Notes: a model not told the origin generated them from the sequence alone. 64,000 nt of DNA from Leclercia sp. S52 (GCF_039727615.1 NZ_CP152474.1:3596001-3660000); one strand, 5' to 3'; shown: positions 22,214 through 39,529, counted from the first letter of the stretch. Numbers and translations are program-made.

Positions 22214-24877
22214 ATGAGCCAGCGCGGGTTAGAAGCCTTACTCCGCCCTAAATCCATCGCCGTGATTGGCGCGTCGATGAAACCCGAACGCGCCGGTTAC
22301 CTGATGATGCGAAACCTGCTCGCAGGCGGTTTTAACGGCCCGATCCTGCCGGTGACGCCGGCTTATAAAGCGGTGCTGGGCGTTCTGGCCTGGCCTGACG
22401 TGGACAGCCTGCCCTTTATCCCCGATCTCGCGGTGCTGTGTACGCATGCCCGACGTAATATCGCGCTACTCGAAGCGCTGGGGAAAAAAGGCTGTAAAAC
22501 CTGCATTATTCTCTCCTCGCCGCCGGAACAACAGGCGGAGCTGCTGGCCTGCGCGGCGCGATACCAGATGCGGCTGCTGGGGCCAAACAGCCTTGGCCTG
22601 CTGGCACCCTGGCAGGGGCTGAACGCCAGTTTCTCTCCCGTGCCGATACGTAAAGGCAAACTGGCCTTCATCTCCCAGTCGGCGGCGGTCTCCAATACCA
22701 TCCTCGACTGGGCTCAGCAGCGCGAGATGGGGTTCTCCTACTTCATCGCCCTGGGCGACGGGCTGGACATCGATGTTGACGAGCTGCTGGATTTCCTGGC
22801 GCGAGACACCAAAACCAGCGCGATTTTGCTCTATCTGGAGCATCTCAGCGATGCGCGACGCTTTGTATCGGCGGCCCGTAGCGCCTCGCGTAATAAACCG
22901 ATTCTGGTGATCAAAAGCGGACGTAGCCCGGCCGCTCAACGTCTTCTGCACTCCCATTCAGGGATGGATCCGGCATGGGATGCCGCCATCCAGCGCGCCG
23001 GTTTACTGCGCGTTCAGGATACCCACGAACTCTTTTCCGCTGTCGAAACGCTCAGCCATATGCGCCCGCTGCGGGGAGAGCGGCTGATGATCATCAGCAA
23101 CGGTGCCGCGCCGGCCGCGCTGGCGCTGGACGAACTCTGGCTGCGCAACGGGAAGCTGGCTGCACTGAGTGAAGAGACGCTCCAGCGCCTGCGTGATACG
23201 CTACCGCCCGGCGTGGAGCCGGGTAATCCCCTCGATTTACGCGATGATGCCAGCAGCGATCGCTATATCAGCGCCCTCAACATTCTGCTGGAAAGCCAGG
23301 ATTTTGATGCCCTGATGGTCATTCACTCTCCGAGTGCTGCGGCACCGGGTAGCGAAAGCGCCCGTTCACTGATTGAGGCCGTGAAAAAGCATCCGCGAGG
23401 CAAATACGTGTCGCTTCTGACCAACTGGTGCGGCGAGTTTTCCTCTCAGGAGGCGCGCCGCCTGTTCAGCGAGGCGGGATTGCCGACATACCGCACCCCG
23501 GAAGGCACCATCACCGCGTTTATGCATATGGTGGAGTACCGGCGTAACCAGAAACAGCTCCGGGAAACGCCTGCGCTCCCCGGCAATCTGACCGCCAATA
23601 CCGGCCACGCCCGGGCCCTGCTACAACGCGCCATCGATGACGGCGCTCGTTCGCTGGATACCCATGAGGTGCAGCCGATCCTCAACGCCTTCGGCATGCA
23701 TACCCTGCCGACCTGGATCGCCAGCGACAGCGCGGAAGCGGTGCACATCGCCGAGCAGATTGGTTATCCGGTGGCGCTGAAACTGCGCTCCCCCGATATC
23801 CCGCATAAGTCAGAAGTTCAGGGAGTAATGCTGTATCTGCGCACCGCGGCGGAAGTGCAGCAGGCGGCCGATGCCATTATCGATCGCGTCAAAATGACCT
23901 GGCCCCAGGCGCGCATTCATGGCCTGCTGGTGCAAAGCATGGCCAACCGCGCAGGGGCGCAGGAGCTACGGGTTGTGGTGGAACACGATCCGGTCTTCGG
24001 CCCGCTGATCATGCTGGGTGAAGGGGGCGTGGAGTGGCGCCCTGAAGATCAGGCGGTAGTAGCCCTGCCTCCGCTGAACATGAACCTTGCGCGTTATCTG
24101 GTGATCCAGGCGATCAAGAGCAAGAAGATCCGCGGGCGCAGCGCCCTGCGGCCGCTGGATATCGCCGCCCTGAGCCAGTTCCTGGTGCAGGTATCGAACC
24201 TGATTGTCGACAGCCCGGAAATCCAGCGCCTGGACATTCATCCTTTGCTGGTATCCGGTAGCGAGCTGACGGCACTGGATGTAACGATGGATGTGGCAGC
24301 CTTTACCGGCGATCGTGAAAGCCGTCTCGCGATCCGCCCTTATCCCCATCAGCTTGAAGAGTGGGTGGAGATGAAAAACGGCGAGCAGTCCCTGTTTCGT
24401 CCCATCCTGCCCGAAGATGAACCCCAGCTGCAGCGCTTTATCGACCAGGTGACTAAAGAAGATCTCTACTACCGCTACTTTAGTGAAATCAACGAATTTA
24501 CCCACGAAGATTTAGCCAATATGACGCAGATCGACTACGATCGGGAAATGGCTTTTGTTGCCGTCCGCCGCACGGATGAGGGCGATGAGATCCTTGGCGT
24601 CACGCGTGCGATCTCCGATCCGGATAACGTCGATGCGGAGTTTGCAGTGCTGGTTCGTTCCGATCTAAAAGGCCTGGGATTAGGAAGACGGTTACTGGAA
24701 AAGCTAATCAGTTATACGCGAGATCACGGACTTATCCGCCTCAATGGCATTACTATGCCCAACAACCGTGGCATGATCGCCCTGGCGCGAAAATTAGGCT
24801 TTACCGTTGATGTTCAGCTGGAAGACGGCATTGTCGGGTTGACGCTGGCGCTAATGTCGGCAGGTAAACAAGAGTAA
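22214..24877 (+). CDS. patZ: Protein lysine acetyltransferase PatZ
   Basis: PatZ (Pat, YfiQ) acetylates lysines of metabolic enzymes, notably acetyl-CoA synthetase, inactivating them. The 887-residue protein has an NDP-forming acyl-CoA synthetase-like region with a CoA-binding N-terminus (IAVIGASMKPERAGYLM), a ligase-CoA middle, and an ATP-grasp domain (about 490-700). The C-terminal GNAT domain starts near residue 725 and includes the acetyl-CoA loop DLKGLGLGRRLL. AGGAGACTTGT precedes the ATG. Confidence 0.95.
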   Translation: MSQRGLEALLRPKSIAVIGASMKPERAGYLMMRNLLAGGFNGPILPVTPAYKAVLGVLAWPDVDSLPFIPDLAVLCTHARRNIALLEALGKKGCKTCIILSSPPEQQAELLACAARYQMRLLGPNSLGLLAPWQGLNASFSPVPIRKGKLAFISQSAAVSNTILDWAQQREMGFSYFIALGDGLDIDVDELLDFLARDTKTSAILLYLEHLSDARRFVSAARSASRNKPILVIKSGRSPAAQRLLHSHSGMDPAWDAAIQRAGLLRVQDTHELFSAVETLSHMRPLRGERLMIISNGAAPAALALDELWLRNGKLAALSEETLQRLRDTLPPGVEPGNPLDLRDDASSDRYISALNILLESQDFDALMVIHSPSAAAPGSESARSLIEAVKKHPRGKYVSLLTNWCGEFSSQEARRLFSEAGLPTYRTPEGTITAFMHMVEYRRNQKQLRETPALPGNLTANTGHARALLQRAIDDGARSLDTHEVQPILNAFGMHTLPTWIASDSAEAVHIAEQIGYPVALKLRSPDIPHKSEVQGVMLYLRTAAEVQQAADAIIDRVKMTWPQARIHGLLVQSMANRAGAQELRVVVEHDPVFGPLIMLGEGGVEWRPEDQAVVALPPLNMNLARYLVIQAIKSKKIRGRSALRPLDIAALSQFLVQVSNLIVDSPEIQRLDIHPLLVSGSELTALDVTMDVAAFTGDRESRLAIRPYPHQLEEWVEMKNGEQSLFRPILPEDEPQLQRFIDQVTKEDLYYRYFSEINEFTHEDLANMTQIDYDREMAFVAVRRTDEGDEILGVTRAISDPDNVDAEFAVLVRSDLKGLGLGRRLLEKLISYTRDHGLIRLNGITMPNNRGMIALARKLGFTVDVQLEDGIVGLTLALMSAGKQE

Positions 24878-24987
24878 GGTACTGGAAATGTTGACCACTT
24901 TAAACGGCACTGGTGGTATGATTGCCCGCTTCTGTTGTCTGCATAGTCCATATAATCCTTCAATGAACAGAGAAGAAACGCACTGTG

Positions 24988-26343
24988 ATGTTGTCCAAAT
25001 TTAAGCGTAATAAACATCAACAACACCTTGCTCAACTACCGAAGCTTTCTCAGTCAGTTGATGATGTAGAGTTCTTTTATGCTCCCGCCGATTTTCGGGA
25101 GACGCTGCTGGAAAAAATTGCCAGCGCAACGCATCGTATCTGCATTATCGCGCTTTATCTTGAACAGGATGAAGGCGGCAGCGCCATTTTACGCGCAGTA
25201 TACGAAGCCAAACGTCAGCGCCCTGAACTGGATGTACGCATCCTGGTTGACTGGCATCGCGCCCAACGCGGACGTATTGGCGCGGCCGCATCCAACACCA
25301 ATGCCGACTGGTATTGCCGCATGGCGCAGGAGAACCCTGGCGTAGACGTGGCGGTTTATGGTGTCCCGGTTAACACCCGCGAAGCACTCGGCGTCCTCCA
25401 TTTCAAAGGCTTCATCATTGATGACAGCGTGCTGTACAGCGGCGCGAGTCTGAATGACGTCTATCTGCATCAGCTCGATAAATACCGTTACGATCGCTAT
25501 CACCTGGTGCGTAATACCCGCATGGCGGACGTCATGTTCGGGTGGGTGGATCAGCACCTGGTGCGCGGTCGCGGCGTGAATCGTCTCGACGATCCCCATC
25601 GTCCAAAAAGCCCGGAGATTAAAAATGACATTCGCCTTTTCCGTCAGGAACTGCGCGATGCCATGTACCATTTCCAGGGCGATGCGGATAACGAACAGCT
25701 GGCGGTAACCCCGCTGGTGGGTCTGGGCAAATCCAGCCTGCTGAATAAAACCATCTTCCATCTTATGCCGTGCACCGAGCATAAGCTGACCATCTGCACA
25801 CCGTACTTCAACCTGCCGGCCGTGCTGGTGCGTAATATCATTCAGCTTTTACGCGACGGTAAAAAGGTTGAGATTATCGTCGGCGATAAAACCGCGAACG
25901 ATTTCTTTATCCCGGAAGATCAGCCGTTTAAGATCATCGGCGCCCTGCCTTATCTGTATGAAATCAACCTCCGCCGCTTCCTCAGCCGCCTGCAGTATTA
26001 TGTGAATACCGATCAGCTGGTGGTGCGTCTCTGGAAAGATGAGGACAACAGCTATCACCTGAAAGGGATGTGGGTTGATGATGAGTGGATGTTGCTGACG
26101 GGGAATAACCTCAACCCGCGCGCGTGGCGACTGGATCTTGAGAATGCCATTCTGATCCACGATCCTCGTCATGAACTGGCTGCTCAGCGCGATCGCGAGC
26201 TGGAGCTGATCCGTACCCATACCACTGTGGTTAACCACTATCGCGATCTGCAGAGCATTGCCGATTACCCGGTTAAGGTCAGAAAGCTGATCCGCCGTCT
26301 GCGCAGGATCCGAATCGATCGCCTGATTAGCCGCATTTTGTAA
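24988..26343 (+). CDS. pssA: Phosphatidylserine synthase PssA
   Basis: PssA makes phosphatidylserine from CDP-diacylglycerol and serine, the committed step to phosphatidylethanolamine. The 451-residue peripheral membrane enzyme has two phospholipase-D motifs: [19 protein letters not shown] (about residue 133) and [19 protein letters not shown] (about 352). A basic C-terminus ([16 protein letters not shown]) should bind acidic lipids. ATG 24988 is chosen over the adjoining GTG 24985. Confidence 0.97.
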   Translation: MLSKFKRNKHQQHLAQLPKLSQSVDDVEFFYAPADFRETLLEKIASATHRICIIALYLEQDEGGSAILRAVYEAKRQRPELDVRILVDWHRAQRGRIGAAASNTNADWYCRMAQENPGVDVAVYGVPVNTREALGVLHFKGFIIDDSVLYSGASLNDVYLHQLDKYRYDRYHLVRNTRMADVMFGWVDQHLVRGRGVNRLDDPHRPKSPEIKNDIRLFRQELRDAMYHFQGDADNEQLAVTPLVGLGKSSLLNKTIFHLMPCTEHKLTICTPYFNLPAVLVRNIIQLLRDGKKVEIIVGDKTANDFFIPEDQPFKIIGALPYLYEINLRRFLSRLQYYVNTDQLVVRLWKDEDNSYHLKGMWVDDEWMLLTGNNLNPRAWRLDLENAILIHDPRHELAAQRDRELELIRTHTTVVNHYRDLQSIADYPVKVRKLIRRLRRIRIDRLISRIL

Positions 26344-26348
26344 TCTTC

Positions 26349-26376
26349 AGCCCTGTCATTGACGGGGCTTTTTTTA
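26349..26376 (+). terminator. pssA terminator
   Basis: Stem AGCCCTGTC/GACGGGGCT (26349-26357 with 26361-26369, one G-U pair) is followed by a run of T to 26375. It lies 5 nt after the pssA stop, and the yfiM ribosome site follows directly, so yfiM depends on read-through or a buried promoter. Confidence 0.88.
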
Positions 26377-26387
26377 TGGAGGTCGTT

Positions 26388-26711
26388 GTGCGTTATTTCC
26401 TGTTGATGGGCAGTCTGATACTGTCCGGCTGCAGCCATATGGCTCAGGATAGCTGGTCTGGTCAGGATAAGGCACAACACTTTTTAGCCTCGGCGATGCT
26501 ATCCGCTGCGGGTAATGAATACGCTCAACGTCAGGGCGTTAGCCGCGATCGTAGCGCTGCGTACGGTTTAATGTTTTCGGTCAGTCTGGGCGCATCGAAG
26601 GAGCTATGGGACAGCCGCCCGGCGGGGAGCGGCTGGAGCTGGAAAGATTTTGCCTGGGATATCGCCGGCGCAACGACCGGCTATAGCCTGTGGCAACTGG
26701 CAGAGCACTAA
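26388..26711 (+). CDS. yfiM: Putative lipoprotein YfiM
   Basis: The 107-residue product starts at GTG 26388, chosen because GGAGG lies 5 nt upstream. It has a lipoprotein signal ending in the lipobox LILSGC (Cys15). The rest ([37 protein letters not shown]) matches my memory of E. coli YfiM, of unknown function. The C-terminal stop overlaps convergent kgtP by 4 bp. Confidence 0.88.
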   Translation: MRYFLLMGSLILSGCSHMAQDSWSGQDKAQHFLASAMLSAAGNEYAQRQGVSRDRSAAYGLMFSVSLGASKELWDSRPAGSGWSWKDFAWDIAGATTGYSLWQLAEH

Positions 26712-28015
26712 AGGCGGACCCCTTTTCCTTTTCGGTGCAGCATCAAAGAGACAATAAATGCCAGCGCCCCCATCAGCGTGACGTACCAGAAGAAGATGGT
26801 CTCACTGCCTGCCGATTTCAGTGACAGCGCGACATACTCCGCCGAGCCGCCAAACAGCGCATTCGCTACCGCATAAGACAACCCAACGCCCAGCGCACGT
26901 ACCTGAGCCGGAAACATCTCTGCCTTAAGGATACCGCTGATAGAGGTGTAAAAACTGGCAATGAGCAGCGCTACCATTACCAGTGCAAAAGCGGCATAAG
27001 GAGATGAAACATGCTGAAGTGCCGTGAGAATGGGCACAGTGCATAACGTCGACAACCCGCCAAAAATCAGCATTGAGCTACGCCGGCCGATTTTATCTGA
27101 CAGCGCACCGATGAGGGGCTGAATCAGCATAAAGACAAAGAGCGCCACCGTCATGACCATACTCGCCACATTAGCGTGCATACCCGTAGTGTTAACCAGA
27201 TACTTCTGCATATAGGTCGTGAAGGTATAGAAGGTGAGCGAACCGCCTGCGGTAAAGCCAAGCACCATCAAAAATGCCTTCCGGTTACGCCACAAACCTT
27301 TAAATGAACCCGCCTCTTTTAAAGCGCGCACCTCTTTTCGGGAAGTTTCCTCCAGCTGGCGACGTAACCACAATGCCACCACGGCAAGTACCGCGCCGAG
27401 TGCAAATGGAATACGCCATCCCCAGGCACGAAGATCTTCATCACTTAGCACCTGCTGCAGGATCACTACCGCCAGGATAGCCAGCAGCTGGCCGCCTATC
27501 AACGTTACGTACTGGAAGGAGGCATAGAAGCCTTTACGCCCTTCCACGGCCACTTCACTCATATAGGTGGCGCTTGTGCCATATTCTCCCCCGACGGAGA
27601 GCCCCTGGAACAAACGCGCCAGTAACAGTAAGGCCGGCGCCCATGTGCCGATCGCGTCATAGCCGGGCAGACAGGCAATCACCAGAGAGCCGAAACACAT
27701 CATGCAGACGGAGATCAGCATGGAGGTTTTTCGCCCTTTTCTGTCGGCTATACGGCCAAATAGCCAACCACCTATCGGACGCATTAAAAAACCAGCGGCA
27801 AAGACACCGGCCGTTTGCAGCAGTTGGGTAGTGGTGTTGCCGGATGGGAAGAAGATATGGGCAAAATAGAGCGAGCAAAATGAGTAAACGTAAAAGTCGA
27901 ACCATTCAACCAGATTGCCCGATGATGCGCCGACGATCGCCCAGATTCTGCGGCGGGTATCGCCGTCTGTTGCTTTTTTATTCTCCGTATCTGTATTTGC
28001 TACGGTTTCTGTCAT
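26708..28015 (-). CDS. kgtP: Alpha-ketoglutarate permease KgtP
   Basis: KgtP is a 12-span major-facilitator proton symporter for 2-oxoglutarate. The 435-residue protein has the MHS-family signatures [16 protein letters not shown] in the first helix, [18 protein letters not shown] in loop 2-3 and [18 protein letters not shown]. Its sequence follows E. coli KgtP closely with a few extra N-terminal residues. It is monocistronic; the 150-bp upstream gap is AT-rich and should contain its promoter. Confidence 0.95.
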   Translation of the reverse strand: MTETVANTDTENKKATDGDTRRRIWAIVGASSGNLVEWFDFYVYSFCSLYFAHIFFPSGNTTTQLLQTAGVFAAGFLMRPIGGWLFGRIADRKGRKTSMLISVCMMCFGSLVIACLPGYDAIGTWAPALLLLARLFQGLSVGGEYGTSATYMSEVAVEGRKGFYASFQYVTLIGGQLLAILAVVILQQVLSDEDLRAWGWRIPFALGAVLAVVALWLRRQLEETSRKEVRALKEAGSFKGLWRNRKAFLMVLGFTAGGSLTFYTFTTYMQKYLVNTTGMHANVASMVMTVALFVFMLIQPLIGALSDKIGRRSSMLIFGGLSTLCTVPILTALQHVSSPYAAFALVMVALLIASFYTSISGILKAEMFPAQVRALGVGLSYAVANALFGGSAEYVALSLKSAGSETIFFWYVTLMGALAFIVSLMLHRKGKGVRL

Positions 28016-28167
28016 TTTAAATCCCCTGTCTTACATTGCGGGCCATTGCACCCATTCCAGTAAAACCAGATTTAAAATTTAACGTTAGGTAAAAAAATTG
28101 TTTCTATTATGTTTCATTTGGTTTTGTGATGCTCATCATAAAATGAGCGCTTCTGCGGATGACATTA

Positions 28168-28623
28168 TTATCCCCACTTTTTCTGATGCGCTTGTTTTCT
28201 TTGCAAATAATCTTCGTCAGCGCGAATTTTATCCCACCATTCTTTGAAGATTTTTGCCGCTTCGGCTTTAACAGGATCGTGATCTAACGGGCGAACATTG
28301 CGTTCATCATCGTACTTTTTTCCGCCTTTGTGGTTGGCGTAGCGTCTGGCGCGGGTATATCCCATCTGAATAAATTTTCTGGCCATATCCATACCAACGA
28401 AATCGTTCTGTTGACGGTATTGCTCAAACAGCGCGTAGATCTCCTGCGCAGATTTGATCGCAACCTCAGCATTTTTGTATCGCCAGTGGGGGAGGATTTC
28501 GCTTTTGTAAGGTTCAACCAGCAGAACGCCTTGCTCTCCCCGCCCTACCTGGTAAAGCTCAGGATGGTCACGAAAGTTGGTGTTGGCGAAATCCTGTTCA
28601 TAGTTAAAAGGTGGGTTTGGCAA
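28168..28623 (-). CDS. DUF4385 domain-containing protein
   Basis: The 151-residue protein begins MPNPPFNYEQDFANTNFRDH and contains the conserved stretch VEPYKSEILPHWRYK followed by MDMARKFIQMGYTRARRYANHKGGKKY, which I recognise as DUF4385. No signal peptide or membrane segment is visible, and the basic, aromatic-rich centre suggests a small soluble, possibly nucleic-acid-binding protein; that is a guess. It is not at this locus in E. coli K-12. It lies just downstream of the rRNA operon terminator on the same strand, 152 bp upstream of kgtP. Confidence 0.75.
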   Translation of the reverse strand: MPNPPFNYEQDFANTNFRDHPELYQVGRGEQGVLLVEPYKSEILPHWRYKNAEVAIKSAQEIYALFEQYRQQNDFVGMDMARKFIQMGYTRARRYANHKGGKKYDDERNVRPLDHDPVKAEAAKIFKEWWDKIRADEDYLQRKQAHQKKWG

Positions 28624-28701
28624 AATAACCTCGCTGACGATGCGTATCTTGTTATTTTAGCCAGAGATTGTGGAGTTTGCCGGTTCGGGAGCAAAGCAAA
28701 A

Positions 28702-28729
28702 AAACCCCGTACCTTGCGGTACGGGGTTT
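28702..28729 (-). terminator. rRNA operon terminator
   Basis: A 12-bp perfect stem (AAACCCCGTACC and its complement) with loop TTGC lies 10 nt past the 5S gene and is followed on the minus strand by seven T residues, a strong intrinsic terminator of the rRNA operon. Confidence 0.93.
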
Positions 28730-28738
28730 CCTTAATTG

Positions 28739-28858
28739 ATGCCTGGCAGTTCCCTACTCTCGCATGGGGAGACCCCACACTACCATCGGCGCTACGGCGT
28801 TTCACTTCTGAGTTCGGCATGGGGTCAGGTGGGACCACCGCGCTACAGCCGCCAGGCA
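28739..28858 (-). rRNA. rrf: 5S ribosomal RNA
   Basis: The 120-nt sequence from TGCCTGGCGGC to AACTGCCAGGCAT matches enterobacterial 5S rRNA across its length. A single copy closes the operon. Confidence 0.98.
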
Positions 28859-28949
28859 AATTCTGTTGTTCACCCCGCCCTCGGGCGCAGTGATTAATCT
28901 GGTTCAGCTGAAAATCGTCTCAAATCCGCCGAAACAGCTTCGGCGTTGT

Positions 28950-31858
<2,909 letters not shown>

Positions 31859-31982
31859 TCACAACCCGAAGATGTTTCACTTCTGATTGCGAAAATTTGA
31901 GAGACTCCAACACACCGCTTATCTGCTCTTATTACGGAGAACAGACACGGCGTGTCGTTTCAATTTTCAGCTTGATCCAGAT

Positions 31983-31994
31983 TTTTAAAGAGCA
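31983..31994 (-). promoter_or_regulatory. Spacer boxA antitermination site
   Basis: TGCTCTTTAAAA on the minus strand in the tRNA-Glu to 23S spacer matches the NusB/NusE boxA element that keeps rRNA transcription processive. Confidence 0.8.
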
Positions 31995-32067
31995 AATATC
32001 TCAAACATCACCCGAAGATGAGTTTTGAGATACTGATTGGTTGTGCCTTTCACTCACACCCAGCAAG

Positions 32068-32142
32068 TGGCGTCCCCTAGGGGATTCGAACCCCTGTTGC
32101 CGCCGTGAAAGGGCGGAGTCCTAACCGCTAGACGAAGGGGAC
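32068..32142 (-). tRNA. gltW: tRNA-Glu (anticodon TTC)
   Basis: The minus strand gives a 75-nt cloverleaf: acceptor GTCCCC(T) pairing with GGGGAC, anticodon TTC (32107-32109) in CTTTCAC, T-arm with GGTTCGAAT, and encoded CCA at 32068-32070. It lies in the 16S-23S spacer, as gltW does in E. coli rrnG. Confidence 0.98.
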
Positions 32143-32229
32143 ACGATGTGTCACGACTTCGCAGCCGTCTTGCTCGTTACTTTTCATCAGACAATCTGTG
32201 TGAGCACTACAAAGGCAGGTTCTTTAAGG

Positions 32230-33771
<1,542 letters not shown>

Positions 33772-33903
33772 AAGTTTGATGCTCGTGAATTAAACTTCGT
33801 AATGAATTACGTATGTTCACTCAGAGACTTGGTATTCATTTATTGTCCGAAGACATTAAGAATCCATGTCACTTTGAGTGCCCACACAGATTGTCTGATA
33901 AAT

Positions 33904-33915
33904 TGTTAAAGAGCA
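33904..33915 (-). promoter_or_regulatory. Leader boxA antitermination site
   Basis: TGCTCTTTAACA on the minus strand, 133 nt upstream of the 16S gene, is the canonical rrn leader boxA. Confidence 0.9.
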
Positions 33916-33950
33916 GTGCCGCTTCGTTTTCGCTGCGGCGCGGGTTGTGC

Positions 33951-33978
33951 ATACTACGCTTTCCCGCTTCAGAGTCAA
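33951..33978 (-). promoter_or_regulatory. rrn P2 promoter
   Basis: On the minus strand TTGACT, a 16-nt spacer and TAGTAT form the P2 promoter, followed by GCACAACCCGCGCC, the GC-rich discriminator typical of stringent control. Confidence 0.85.
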
Positions 33979-34048
33979 GCGAATATTTCACACTTTTCTC
34001 TGCTGACCCGGCGGCCTGTTTGCCGTTGTTCCGTGTCAGTGGAGGCGC

Positions 34049-34076
34049 ATTATAGGCAGTTCTTCTGGGCTGGCAA
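34049..34076 (-). promoter_or_regulatory. rrn P1 promoter
   Basis: On the minus strand TTGCCA, a 16-nt spacer and TATAAT are followed by GCGCCTCCACTGACACGG, as at E. coli rrn P1. The upstream 34080-34140 is AT-rich, as expected for UP-element and Fis sites, although I did not assign individual Fis sites. Confidence 0.88.
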
Positions 34077-34160
34077 GTATAAAGTGAAAATTATTTACTG
34101 ACCGCTCACTTTCCAGGCAATTCCGCATCCAGACCTCTATTTTTGCCTGGTTTTTAAACA

Positions 34161-34189
34161 AAAAACGAGCCCCAGGGGGGCTCGTTTTT
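34161..34189 (-). terminator. clpB terminator
   Basis: Stem of AAAAACGAGCCCC (34161-34173) with its complement at 34177-34189 and loop AGG lies 13 nt past the clpB stop, with a T run on the minus strand. It separates clpB from rrn P1. Confidence 0.9.
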
Positions 34190-34202
34190 GCCTTTTTGTG
34201 AC

Positions 34203-36776
<2,574 letters not shown>

Positions 36777-36815
36777 AACTCCTCCCATAACAGGTCAAAA
36801 TTGCTACTGGAGATT

Positions 36816-36843
36816 AAATGAGGTCATCCCTCAATTATTCAAG
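36816..36843 (-). promoter_or_regulatory. Sigma-32 heat-shock promoter of clpB
   Basis: CTTGAA (36843-36838), a 14-nt spacer and CCTCATTT (36823-36816) on the minus strand fit the sigma-32 consensus CTTGAA-N13/14-CCCCATNT with one mismatch. Confidence 0.8.
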
Positions 36844-36905
36844 GTGAATGACCTGAATTATGCGAAAAGAAAACGGCGCGTGCCGGATCGTCTTGATTCT
36901 ATAGG

Positions 36906-37637
36906 TTATATCAGCCAGATGAAACTTGCCATACGCCCGGTGGTCTTGTCGCGGCGATAAGAAAAGAAATCATCCTTCTCGGTGAAGGTACAGCGATCGC
37001 CGCCATAGATCTGGCTGATGCCGAGATGGGCCAGGCGTTGACGGGCAAGCTGATAGATATCCGCCATATACTTCTCGCCCGCCGGGCGAAATGCAGTCTC
37101 TGCCTGCGGATCGTGCGCCATAAAGGCCTCACGCACTTCAGGCCCCACTTCAAAGGCCTGCGGACCTATCGCCGGGCCGAGCCATGCGAGAATGTTATCC
37201 GCGCTATCCGCAAAGCAGGCAACGGTCTCTTCCAGCACGCCGGCACATAATCCGCGCCAGCCAGCATGTGCGGCGGCCACTTCGGTGCCCGCACGGTTGC
37301 AGAAAAGTACCGGCAGGCAGTCGGCGGTCATAACGGCGCAGACTGTGCCCGGAGTATTGCTGTAAGAGGCATCGGCACGTTTCGAGGCATAGGATTCCCC
37401 GGTAAGACTGAGAACAGCCGTACCATGAACCTGCTCAAGCCAGACCGGTTTCGACGGTAGCTGGCCGGCGGCAAACAACCGCTTACGATTCTCTTCAACA
37501 TGGTTGAGATCGTCGCCACAATGCGCACCCAGGTTTAACGACTCCCAGGCCCCCTCACTCACGCCACCTTTACGGGTGGAACTGCAGGCCGCCACGCCTT
37601 CTGGCGCTGGCCACTCCGGGACAATCAGTTTGGTCAT
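36906..37637 (-). CDS. pgeF: Purine nucleoside phosphorylase / peptidoglycan editing factor PgeF
   Basis: The 243-residue YfiH/DUF152 protein shows the metal-binding histidine motifs NLGAHCGDD, DCLPVLF and AAHAGWRGL. The family removes mis-incorporated serine from peptidoglycan precursors and has purine nucleoside phosphorylase and multicopper-oxidase-like activity in homologues. It overlaps the rluD stop by 4 nt and lies upstream of clpB on the same strand, as in E. coli. Confidence 0.95.
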   Translation of the reverse strand: MTKLIVPEWPAPEGVAACSSTRKGGVSEGAWESLNLGAHCGDDLNHVEENRKRLFAAGQLPSKPVWLEQVHGTAVLSLTGESYASKRADASYSNTPGTVCAVMTADCLPVLFCNRAGTEVAAAHAGWRGLCAGVLEETVACFADSADNILAWLGPAIGPQAFEVGPEVREAFMAHDPQAETAFRPAGEKYMADIYQLARQRLAHLGISQIYGGDRCTFTEKDDFFSYRRDKTTGRMASFIWLI

Positions 37638-38614
37638 AACCAGTCCACGTCGTCCTTATGCTCTTCGAAGTCGGCGCGCATGGCGTCGATTAGATCCACC
37701 ATATCCTGAGGGATTGGCGCATGCCACTCCATCTCGATGCCGGTGATCGGATGATAGAGACGCAGCATGGTCGCATGCAGAGCCTGACGATCGAATTTAC
37801 GCAGCATGGCGATAAATTCCTCGGAGGCCCCTTTAGGCGGACGCGGACGGCCACCGTACAGCTGATCGCCCACCAGCGGATGCGTGATATGCGACATATG
37901 CACACGGATCTGGTGAGTACGGCCGGTTTCCAGACGCAGACGCAGACGCGTATGGATGCGGAAATGTTCCATGATGCGATAGTGCGTGACCGCCGGTTTG
38001 CCCATAGGATGAACGGACATATGGGTACGCTTGGTCGGATGGCGGCTGATAGGCTGTTCTACCGTACCACCGGAAGTCATGTGGCCAATCGCTACCGCTT
38101 CGTACTCACGGGTGATTTCACGCAGCTGCAGTGACTCAACCAGACGCGTTTGCGCCGGAATGGTCTTCGCGACGACCATCAGGCCGGTAGTGTCTTTATC
38201 CAGACGGTGAACGATCCCCGCACGCGGTACGTCAGCGATCGGCGGATAGTAGTGCAGCAGTGCATTCAGCACTGTGCCATCAGGGTTACCTGCACCAGGG
38301 TGGACAACAAAGTCACGTGGCTTGTTGATCACCAGAATGTCGTCATCTTCGTAGACGATATTCAGCGGGATATCCTGAGGTTCGAAACGGACTTCTTCTT
38401 CGATGTCAGCATTGATGGCGACCACTTCCCCACCCAACACTTTCTCTTTTGGCTTGTCCCAGATCTTGCCGTTTACCAGCACGCGCTGGTCAAGAATCCA
38501 TTCTTTTATGCGTGAACGCGAATAATCAGGGAACATTTCGGCCAAAGCCTGATCTAAGCGTTGTCCGAGCTGTTTTTCGGAGACTGTTGCGGTGAGTTCT
38601 ACTCGTTGTGCCAT
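37634..38614 (-). CDS. rluD: 23S rRNA pseudouridine synthase RluD
   Basis: RluD makes pseudouridines 1911, 1915 and 1917 in helix 69 of 23S rRNA. The 326-residue protein has an N-terminal S4 domain (about 18-75) and the RluA-family catalytic motif HRLDKDTTGLMVVAK with the aspartate nucleophile, then LETGRTHQIRVHMSH. It diverges from bamD, the same arrangement as in E. coli. Confidence 0.97.
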   Translation of the reverse strand: MAQRVELTATVSEKQLGQRLDQALAEMFPDYSRSRIKEWILDQRVLVNGKIWDKPKEKVLGGEVVAINADIEEEVRFEPQDIPLNIVYEDDDILVINKPRDFVVHPGAGNPDGTVLNALLHYYPPIADVPRAGIVHRLDKDTTGLMVVAKTIPAQTRLVESLQLREITREYEAVAIGHMTSGGTVEQPISRHPTKRTHMSVHPMGKPAVTHYRIMEHFRIHTRLRLRLETGRTHQIRVHMSHITHPLVGDQLYGGRPRPPKGASEEFIAMLRKFDRQALHATMLRLYHPITGIEMEWHAPIPQDMVDLIDAMRADFEEHKDDVDWL

Positions 38615-38744
38615 AGACTGCTTCTTCGTTTAACGTTGGGTTTTACGGCTTTGCCGTTTAATATAGTGTGCTATTGTAGCTGGTCTTAATCGGGAGCAGG
38701 AAAGAGATTCTCCCGGACAAACATTTGAGGAAAGTCAAAACGTC

Positions 38745-39482
38745 ATGACGCGCATGAAATATCTGGTGGCAGCGGCCACGTTGAGCCTGGCTTTGGTGGG
38801 CTGCTCCGGTTCGAATGAACAGGTCCCTGACAATCCGCCGAATGAAATCTATGCGACTGCTCAGCAAAAGCTCCAGGACGGTAACTGGAAACAGGCGATA
38901 ACGCAACTGGAAGCGCTGGATAATCGTTATCCATTTGGCCCGTATTCCCAGCAGGTACAGTTGGATCTGATCTACGCCTACTATAAAAATGCCGATCTGC
39001 CACTGGCCCAGGCGACGATTGATCGCTTCATGCGTCTGAATCCAACTCACCCTAATATTGATTACGTCATGTATATGCGCGGCCTGACCAACATGGCGCT
39101 GGATGACAGTGCGCTGCAGGGTTTCTTTGGTGTTGACCGTTCAGACCGTGACCCTCAGCACGCCCGCGATGCGTTCAATGACTTCTCCAAACTGGTACGC
39201 GGCTATCCGAACAGCCAGTACGTGACGGATGCCAGCAAACGTCTGGTGTTCCTGAAAGACCGTCTGGCGAAATACGAATACTCTGTTGCGGAATACTATA
39301 CCCGCCGCGGTGCATACGTTGCCGTTGTGAACCGTGTTGAAGGCATGCTGCGTGATTATCCTGATACCCAGGCAACACGCGATGGCCTGAAGCTGATGGA
39401 AAATGCCTATCGCGAGCTGCAGATGACATCCCAGGCTGACAAAGTCGCGAAGATCATTGCCGCTAACAGCAGTAGCTCCTGA
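38745..39482 (+). CDS. bamD: Outer-membrane assembly factor BamD
   Basis: BamD is the essential lipoprotein of the BAM complex that inserts outer-membrane proteins. The 245-residue product has a lipoprotein signal ([20 protein letters not shown], Cys20) and five TPR-like repeats starting with [21 protein letters not shown] strong terminator follows at 39501-39529. Confidence 0.98.
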   Translation: MTRMKYLVAAATLSLALVGCSGSNEQVPDNPPNEIYATAQQKLQDGNWKQAITQLEALDNRYPFGPYSQQVQLDLIYAYYKNADLPLAQATIDRFMRLNPTHPNIDYVMYMRGLTNMALDDSALQGFFGVDRSDRDPQHARDAFNDFSKLVRGYPNSQYVTDASKRLVFLKDRLAKYEYSVAEYYTRRGAYVAVVNRVEGMLRDYPDTQATRDGLKLMENAYRELQMTSQADKVAKIIAANSSSS

Positions 39483-39500
39483 TCCTTCAGTAAGATGCAA

Positions 39501-39529
39501 AACGGCAGCCCCAGGGCTGCCGTTTTTTT
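39501..39529 (+). terminator. bamD terminator
   Basis: Stem AACGGCAGCCC/GGGCTGCCGTT with a short loop, followed by a T run to 39529. Confidence 0.93.
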
